Of a DNA stretch of 64,000 nucleotides, positions 57,269 to 64,000 are shown one piece after another. Both the position numbers and the translations under genes were made by a program. The stretch is from Patescibacteria group bacterium (GTDB lineage Bacteria > Patescibacteriota > Gracilibacteria > Absconditabacterales > Absconditicoccaceae), in NCBI GenBank assembly GCA_022705745.1, contig JAKJDW010000002.1, positions 23,457-87,456 of the forward strand, given 5' to 3'. Positions within the stretch are counted from its first letter, which is position 1. The number at the start of each line of letters is the position of its first letter. The notes under the pieces are model-generated. The model saw nothing but the letters and a program-made list of their open reading frames with translations. It was not told the DNA's origin and ran no database searches.

Positions 57269-58330
57269 CTATACTATAAGCCCACTGCCAACACACTCAT
57301 CATCTATATATGCAGTTAAAGTTTGTCAGGGAGCGACTCACCATTGATCATTTTTATATATCACTTTTAGTTTTTTTTCTTTCTCATTTATTTCAAAAAT
57401 TGTAGCTTTTTGAGTTTCTTGTCTATATCTAATTTTTGTCGTGCATTCCAGAGGAAAATTATACTTTTTTCTTATCCAATGCCGGTCACTTATAAAAATT
57501 TCTTTACTAATTAATTCTTTTTCAAGCTTTTTATAACTCACATAAACTAAATTTTTCTCTACATCTGTTTTTACTACATAAGCTTTTTTGTTTATATTCA
57601 AACCTCTACTTTGTCAAATAGTAAAAAAATATGCTCAATCATGTTCTCAGACCTTAGTTCCATCTAACAAAACTATATCACCTTTCTTTACTGCTAATCT
57701 TTTTTTCAAAAATTCTCTCATTGGCACATTTCAAACAAAACATAATCATTGACTGTCTGGACGATCAAAATTTGGTAATCAAATTTTTTTAGCTAATTCT
57801 CTAACTTCGTTTTTTGTCATATCACCGATAGGAAACAAAGTTTTACTCAGTTGATATTGGTTTAATCATGATAAAAAATAACTTTGATCCTTATTGTAAT
57901 CCACTCCGCGGAGAAGCTTGTAACCTATTCCTCCATTATCTAATATTGGAACTATTCTAGCATAATGTCCTGTAGCAATTCAATCAAATCCGAGTTTCAA
58001 TGCCTTTTCTAAAAAAACATCAAACTTAATTAAATTATTACATAAAATGTCTGGATTTGGTGTAATTCATTTTTGATATCAATCATAAATATATTTTATT
58101 ATTTTTTCTTCATATTCTTGTCTGAGATCAAAACTAATTATTTCTATTCATAAAAATTCTGCTACTTTGATTGCCTCCTTAGCATCTTGGTAAGTAGAAC
58201 AATTGGGATTTTCTTCATCTATATAGTTTTTCATAAATCCCGCCGTGATGTGATATCATTGTTTTTTCAGTAAATAAGTAGCTATAGCACTATCTACTCA
58301 ACCACTTAATCATATCAGTATTTTTTTCAT
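57269..58330 (-). CDS. mnmA: tRNA-specific 2-thiouridylase MnmA
   Basis: 353 aa. Thiolates U34 of tRNAs for Lys, Glu and Gln. Visible: [17 protein letters not shown] (PP-loop SGGxDS), [14 protein letters not shown] with its catalytic Cys, [45 protein letters not shown] with the second Cys, and the C-terminal KIRYRQ and [13 protein letters not shown] barrel. The CGG at 57482-57484 (ISD-x-HWIRK) is at a site where related sequences have Leu/Val/Trp, and it would read DWHW if CGG=Trp. Start ATG at 58330; stop TAG. Confidence 0.95.
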
Positions 58331-58555
58331 GTAATAACTCTTTTAAATAAAGCATAATTATGCACTAAATATATATTATTTTTAATAATTTTTGCAATTA
58401 CATTTTAGTTATTCGTTGTTTATGTTGATATGTTTTATCAGCACTACACAAGATAACTTAATTTCTACAAAAAAGTCCCTCAAAATTTGACAGGATTTTT
58501 TTTTTGAATATAATCGACTCTAGAATCTTTTTTATTCATATTTGTTTGACAAAAA

Positions 58556-61500
58556 ATGAACGAAGTATACCATTTATTTAAGCACATAAAAAGTGCTAAA
58601 AATCATTTCCAAAAACATGGAAAGAAGTATTTATTTGGGACACTATGAACATTTGCTATAGTCAAAATGGTGTTGTTGTTTATGTGATTTTTCAGTACAC
58701 TAGATTTGGGTAAAAGTTTTGCACAAACACCAGTAGTACTAAGTAAAGATAATATTGTATCAATGGGCTGTGCTACTGACAATATTTCTTGTAATTTATC
58801 TAATAAATGGATTACCAATATAGAAAACGATGCTTTTGTAAATCATATACAATTACAAACTTTAGATCTGAGTTTCAATAAATTAAATTCTCTACCAGAA
58901 AATATTGTTCAGTTAATAAATTTACAAGACAATTGATGATTAAATATTAATTTTAATCATATATATTACGAATGATTGTCATCAGGACTTCTAAGTTTTA
59001 TAGATCAAAAGTCAAGTGCAGGATGGAGGAGTACACAAACTATCGTACGATGATGTACAGATCCAACAGCATACAATTACGACCCAGATGCAACAAATAA
59101 TGATTGGACTTGTAAATATCCTCCCACGATTATCGCTGTAGAGATAGAGTGAAGTAATGTGTTGGGGAATTTGTTGACTTGAAAGTATATTTACAGTTGA
59201 GATGTAGCAGAATGAGAATCACTTTATCAATGGTATAGAGAAGAAACCCCAATTTTATGAGCAACAGGAATAACTTATATGACTGTAGGGGATGATTTAT
59301 GAAAGATACTAGCGCTCAAAATAACACCAGTAAATCAAGAGGGGATACACTGAGAACCAGCAATGAGTGACTGATTATATATCCTCGATCCATCCACAAA
59401 TCTAAATAATATTATCTTGAGGGTAACAGTATGAACAGCCAACCAAACACTTACTATAAATAAATACTTTGATGTTTCCAACTATACAGTAGATCGATGA
59501 GATGGTACTACCGGGACAATTAGCACTCATCTAACAAAAACTTATAATAATATTGGTACATACTATGTGGAACTACAAAATCCTTGAGATAGATGGAAAT
59601 TCTCACTAACAAGCTATTCACTTGTGCCTCAATCTTGGACAACAGTAGATAATGTGAAGATAGTCTATATGCCAAGTTTAGCAGATTGATTTGGAGAATC
59701 TGCTAGTAATCCTGGGGATAATTTTTTCCGTTCTTTCAACTCCCAATGAGCACTAAGCTCTCTACCAGCCTGAAGTTTTGATACAAGTAATATTACGAGT
59801 GCGGTAGGGAATTTTTTCTTTTCTAATTTCAACACCAATTGAGCTTTGACAACCTTACCAGCTGGAAGTTTTGATATAAGCAGTATTACGGGTGTAGGGA
59901 ATTATTTCTTTTCTAATTTCAACCGAGGTTGATCTCTAAGTTCTTTACCAGCCTGAAGTTTTGATACAAGCAGTATCATGAGTGTAGGGAATTATTTCTT
60001 TTCTTCTTTCAACCAAGCTTGATCTCTAAGCTTCTTACCAGTCTGAAGTTTTGATACAAGTAATATTACAAGTGTAGGATATAGTTTCTTTGCTGGTTTC
60101 AACCAAGCTTGATCTCTAAGCTTCTTACCAGTCTGAAGTTTTGATATAAGCAGTATTACGGGTGTAGGGAATTATTTCTTTTCTAATTTCAACCAAGCTT
60201 GATCTCTAAGTTCTTTACCAGCTGGAAGTTTTGATACAAGTAATATTACAAGTGCAGGGAATTATTTCTTTGCTGATTTCAACCATAGTTGAAAAATTTC
60301 TAGAACTCAAAGTGGTGTGATAATAAAGAATGTGACCAGTGAGCCCATTAAGTTCCATTACCGAAATGGAAGTAATATGTCAAAATCTGTACCCGCATGA
60401 GCATACTTTGAATCATATAATACAGGAATTACAAATTCCGATAATAATATTATCCTGGAGATAACAGTATGAACAGCCAAGCAAACACTTACTCTCAATA
60501 AATACTTTGATGTTTACAACTATACAGTAGATCGATGAGATGGCACTACTGGGACAATTGGTGCTCATCTAACAAAAACTTATAATAATATTGGTACATA
60601 CTATGTGAAACTACAAAATCCTTGAAGCAGATGGAAATTCTCACCAGCAAGCAATCCACTTGTACCTAAAGCTTGAACAACAGTAGATAATGTGAAGATA
60701 GTCTATATGCCAAGTCTAGCAGATTGATTTGGAGAATCTGCTAGTAATCCTGGGGATAATTTTTTCCGTTCTTTCAACTACAATTGAGCTTTGACTTCCT
60801 TACCAGTCTGAAGTTTTGATACAAGTAGTATTACGAGTGTAGGGAATTATTTCTTTCATCATTTCAACTACGATTGATTTCTGACCTCTTTACCAGCAGG
60901 TAGCTTTGATATAAGAGGTATTACAAGAGCAGAGGATTGGTTTTTTGCGAGTTTCAATATGGATTGAGCTCTAACATCACTACCAATAGGCAGTTTTGAT
61001 ACAAGTAGTATCACAATCGTGGGAGATAATTTCTTTTCTTTTTTCAACCGTGGTTGATCTCTAAGCTCTTTACCAGCAGGTAGCTTTGATATAAGAGGTA
61101 TTACAAGAGCAGAGGATTGGTTTTTTGAGAGTTTCAACATGGATTGAGCTCTAACATCGCTACCAACAAATAGTTTTGATACCAGTAGTATTACAAACGC
61201 GGGAGATAATTTCTTTTCTTTTTTCAACCGTGGTTGATCTCTAAGTTCTTTACCAGCAGGTAGTTTTGATACTAGTAGTATTACAGGTACTGTAGGGAAC
61301 CATTTCTTTTCTAATTTCAATGCTTATTGATCTCTAAGCTCTTTACCAATCTGAAGTTTTGATACCAGTAGTATTACAAGCGCAGGAGATAATTTTTTTT
61401 CCTCTTTCAACCAAACTTGATCTCTAAGCTCCTTACCAGCTGGAAGTTTTGATACTAGTAAAATTACAAGTGCAGGGTGGAATTTCTTTAGTAGTTTTAA

Positions 61501-64000
61501 TTGATGAACTTGCAGTTGAGAAGGTTGATCTTTAAGCTCTTTACCAGCTGGAAGTTTTGATATAAGTAGTATTACGGGTGCTGTGGGACATAATTTCTTT
61601 TCTTATTTCAACAAGGGTTGAGCTTTAACAACCTTACCAGCCTGAAGTTTTGATACAAGTAATATTACAAGTGTGGGGAATATGTTTTTCCGTGCTTTCA
61701 ACTACGAGTGATCTCTGACCTCCCTACCACAAGGAAGCTTTGATACTAGTAGTATTATAAGTGTGGGAGATGATTTTTTTTCTAATTTCAACATTAGTTG
61801 AGCTTTAACAACCTTACCAGCTGGAAGTTTTGATATAAGCAGTATTACGGGTGCCGTGGGACATGATTTTTTTTCTAATTTCAACCAGAACTGAGCTTTA
61901 ACAACTCTACCAGCCTGAAGTTTTGATACTAGTAATATTACAGGCGTGGGGAATAGATTTTTTTCTTTTTTCAACTATTATTGAGCTTTAGGTTCCTTAC
62001 CAACTGGAAGCTTTGATATAAGTAATATTGCAAGCGTAGGAACTACTGAGTTTTTTGATGGTTTTAATTATGGTTGAACTTTAACATCCTTGCCAGAATG
62101 AAGCTTTGATACCAATAATATTACAAGTGTGTGAGAGTTTTTCTTCTATGCTTTCAATAAAAATTGAGCCTTGATATCGCTACCACAAGGAAGTTTTGAT
62201 ACTAGTAATATTATAAGTGTGGGGGATTGGTTTTTTGCTTCTTTCAATAATAATTGATCCCTAAGTTCTTTGCCAGCAGGTGGTTTTGATACAAGTAATA
62301 TTACAAGTGTAGGAAATTCTTTCTTTTGTAGTTTCAACAGTAATTGACAAATCCCTAGAACTTGAAGTGGGATAAAAATAAAGAATGTAACGAGTTATCC
62401 TATTAGCTTTTCTTACCGAGATAATGGAAGTAGTATATCAGAATTCATCCCTGCAGGAGCCTATTTTGATTCATACAATTCAGAGTATACTGGTTCAGTT
62501 TTGCCAAAAACAATAGATAATATTAATAGCAATTGGAGAAAAACAGATTTTCTGGTAGAGTTAACTGTGATAAACCCATGAGCATGAGGGGTTTATACTT
62601 TATATTGTACTTGAACTGATGCAAATTGTATACCAAATATCACTTGAACATCATTTACAGTAACTTGTCCAAACAACACAACTTGTCCTTCGCAATATGT
62701 GAGATATTATAGTGTAGATAATGAAGGGAATGAGGAGCCAATCAAAACTTCATCAGCAATAAGAATAGATAAGCAAGGTCCAACATTTACATTCAACAAC
62801 AATTCATGAGATGAGTGTGCTATCTGAACTTTGACGATAATAAATGCATCAGACATTGGTGTAGGATTACATACTAGCCCGTATAGTTTCAATGGAACTA
62901 GTTGGTTAATAACAACTACTACAAGCATACCAGGACAACAGCCATGAGCTGTAACAATAACATGATATGTGAGAGATGCTTTGGAGAATCTGACCATACA
63001 CACAGCTACTTATACATTTAATGATTCGGTTCCAACAGCAGACGATTTCACCTTATCGACAAATATTGGAAATACAGCAAAGACCTGAGATTGGAAATTA
63101 TTGTCAAATGCACAAGAATGATTATGTTGACCATGAGATATAAGTTTTGATAGTATAATAACTCAATGAACAAAATGAACATGTAGTGTGGTATGAGATA
63201 TTATTACTTATATTCCAAATTCTGACGAGATATGAAGTGATAGTTGTGTAGTACAGATAAAAGATAACGAAAATAGTACAGGAAATTTTACAGTGACAGT
63301 AGATGGAATAAATACAACAACAGCCCCAGTGGTATGAACTGCAGAATTGTATAACTGAAATTACACATGAATATATTATAAATGAATAGTGAGTGCAAGA
63401 GTTAGTGTGGTAGGAAGTAATATTTCGACTTGTCAGTATACAATTTGATGATCATGGATGGCTGGGACATATTCGAACTGATATTGTTATGCGAATAATA
63501 TAAGTCCAAATACAGATATTACATTAAATTTCCGCGCGACAGATACATACGGTAATGTATGAACATGAACCTCAAATGCTTATAAGTATGATGCGACAGG
63601 TCCAACATTTACATTCAACAATAGATCAGGGCGAGAGTGTTCTAACTGAACTTTGATAATGACTAATGCTGTAGATACTGGTGTCTGATTACATACTAAT
63701 TCGTATAGTTTCAATGGAAGTACTTGGTCGACAACGACAAGCATAATTATAAATGCTCAACAGCCATGAACAGTAACGAGAACCTGATATGTGAGAGATG
63801 CTTTGGAGAATATAACAACCAGAACAGCTAGCTATACATTTATAGATGTGGCTCCAACAGCAGACGATTTCACCTTATCGACAAATATTGGAAATACAGC
63901 AAAGACCTGAGATTGGAAATTACTGTCAAATGCACAAGAATGATTATGTTGACCATGAGATATAAGTTTTGATAGTATAATAACTCAATGAACAAAATGA
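58556..64000 (+). CDS. Very large surface protein with BspA/DUF285-like repeats, 3' end outside window
   Basis: At least 1,815 aa, open at the window end. A positively charged N-terminus leads to one membrane segment (YLFGTLGTFAIVKMVLLFMG), then a short leucine-rich region (LQTLDLSFNKLNSLPENI), a CTDPTAYNYDPDA Asp/Asn motif and an Ig-like region (ESLYQWYREETPILGATG). Next come two copies of a ~115-residue module (YFDVSNYTVDRGDGTTGT...), each followed by tandem ~30-residue repeats of pattern 'GSLSSLPAGSFDTSSITSVG-FF-FN', about 23 in all (59740-62345). From about 62600 come Cys-containing Ig-like domains and a 274-residue duplication. Related repeats occur in bacterial and mycoplasma lipoproteins and in BspA-type adhesins. 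Confidence 0.85.
59740..62345 (+). repeat. About 23 tandem ~90-bp coding repeats in two blocks
   Basis: Units recognisable by AGTTTTGATAC/TAAG near 59767, 59865, 59955, 60045, 60136, 60226, then 60810 and on at ~90-base steps to 62281. Each encodes ~30 residues (LPAGSFDTSNITSVG...FF..FN). Some units are 93 or 108 bases. The blocks are separated by a non-repeat module (60300-60780) that duplicates 59400-59750. Confidence 0.88.
62776..64000 (+). repeat. 822-bp (274-residue) tandem duplication in the surface protein
   Basis: TCCAACAGCAGACGATTTCA occurs at 63031 and 63853, 822 bases apart, and the downstream ~145 bases are nearly identical to the end of the window. GGTCCAACATTTACATTCAA near 62777 recurs near 63600. 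The duplication is recent or under conversion. Confidence 0.85.

Noticed and set aside
60868..62337. Series of similar reverse-strand frames with KLPAGKELRDQ-like repeats
   Set aside because: They are antisense shadows of the forward ~90-bp coding repeats; the forward frame is continuous and in context with the surface protein.

Overview
The window comes from an AT-rich bacterium of the Candidate Phyla Radiation that reads UGA as glycine (translation table 25), so Gracilibacteria (BD1-5) or Absconditabacteria (SR1). Every recognisable gene is broken by in-frame TGA under the standard code. Each reads through cleanly when TGA is glycine, often at glycines of conserved motifs, and every intact gene whose end I could see stops at TAA or TAG. 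A second recoding is also visible: CGA, and apparently CGG, sit where families expect tryptophan or another aromatic residue (HisRS, GlyRS, GalE, ribosomal S1, ABC transporter, PrmC, MnmA). Conserved arginines use AGA, AGG, CGT or CGC. Protein sequences quoted here use TGA=Gly, with CGA/CGG taken as Trp where stated.

Layout. 1-9.1 kb: hisS (5' end outside), galE, a membrane GT2 glycosyltransferase, smpB, a frameshifted AAA+ ATPase, a MazG-like protein, a RelB/RelE-type toxin-antitoxin pair and glycyl-tRNA synthetase. 9.4-21.3 kb: an ABC transporter, a repeat protein, tRNA-Arg(CCU), rpsO, an S1-domain protein, tandem repeats leading into tRNA-Leu(GAG), yqeY, a secreted Cys-rich protein with a VirB2-like tail, a small MBL-like protein, a methyltransferase, RNase J and a DUF1622 protein. 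21.3-29.4 kb: secA, a circularly permuted glycosyltransferase, a four-helix-bundle protein, rdgB, trmD, a DUF2103-like protein and prmC. 29.4-38.8 kb: a PKD/calcium-repeat surface protein, a RimO-like protein lacking its N-terminal domain, an M16-like protein, a Ca2+/Na+ exchanger, a DUF4143 ATPase that looks recently acquired, and a C-terminal UvrB fragment.

38.9-55.1 kb is one reverse-strand block: a single uninterrupted 14.7-kb ORF (4,899 aa, secreted, FG-GAP-like repeats and coiled coils), then a small secreted protein and a VirB2/TrbC-like pilin. This looks like a cell-surface or pilus locus, plausibly for contact with a host or prey cell. 55.6-64 kb: a DUF2779 protein, mnmA, and a second very large surface protein (open at the window end) with about 23 BspA/DUF285-like repeats and 274-residue duplications.

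Several intergenic regions carry arrays of 9-11-nt AAGTT/AACTT units that can fold into long hairpins. The core genes are translation, tRNA modification, secretion and nucleotide sanitation; most of the coding length goes to a few very large exported proteins.
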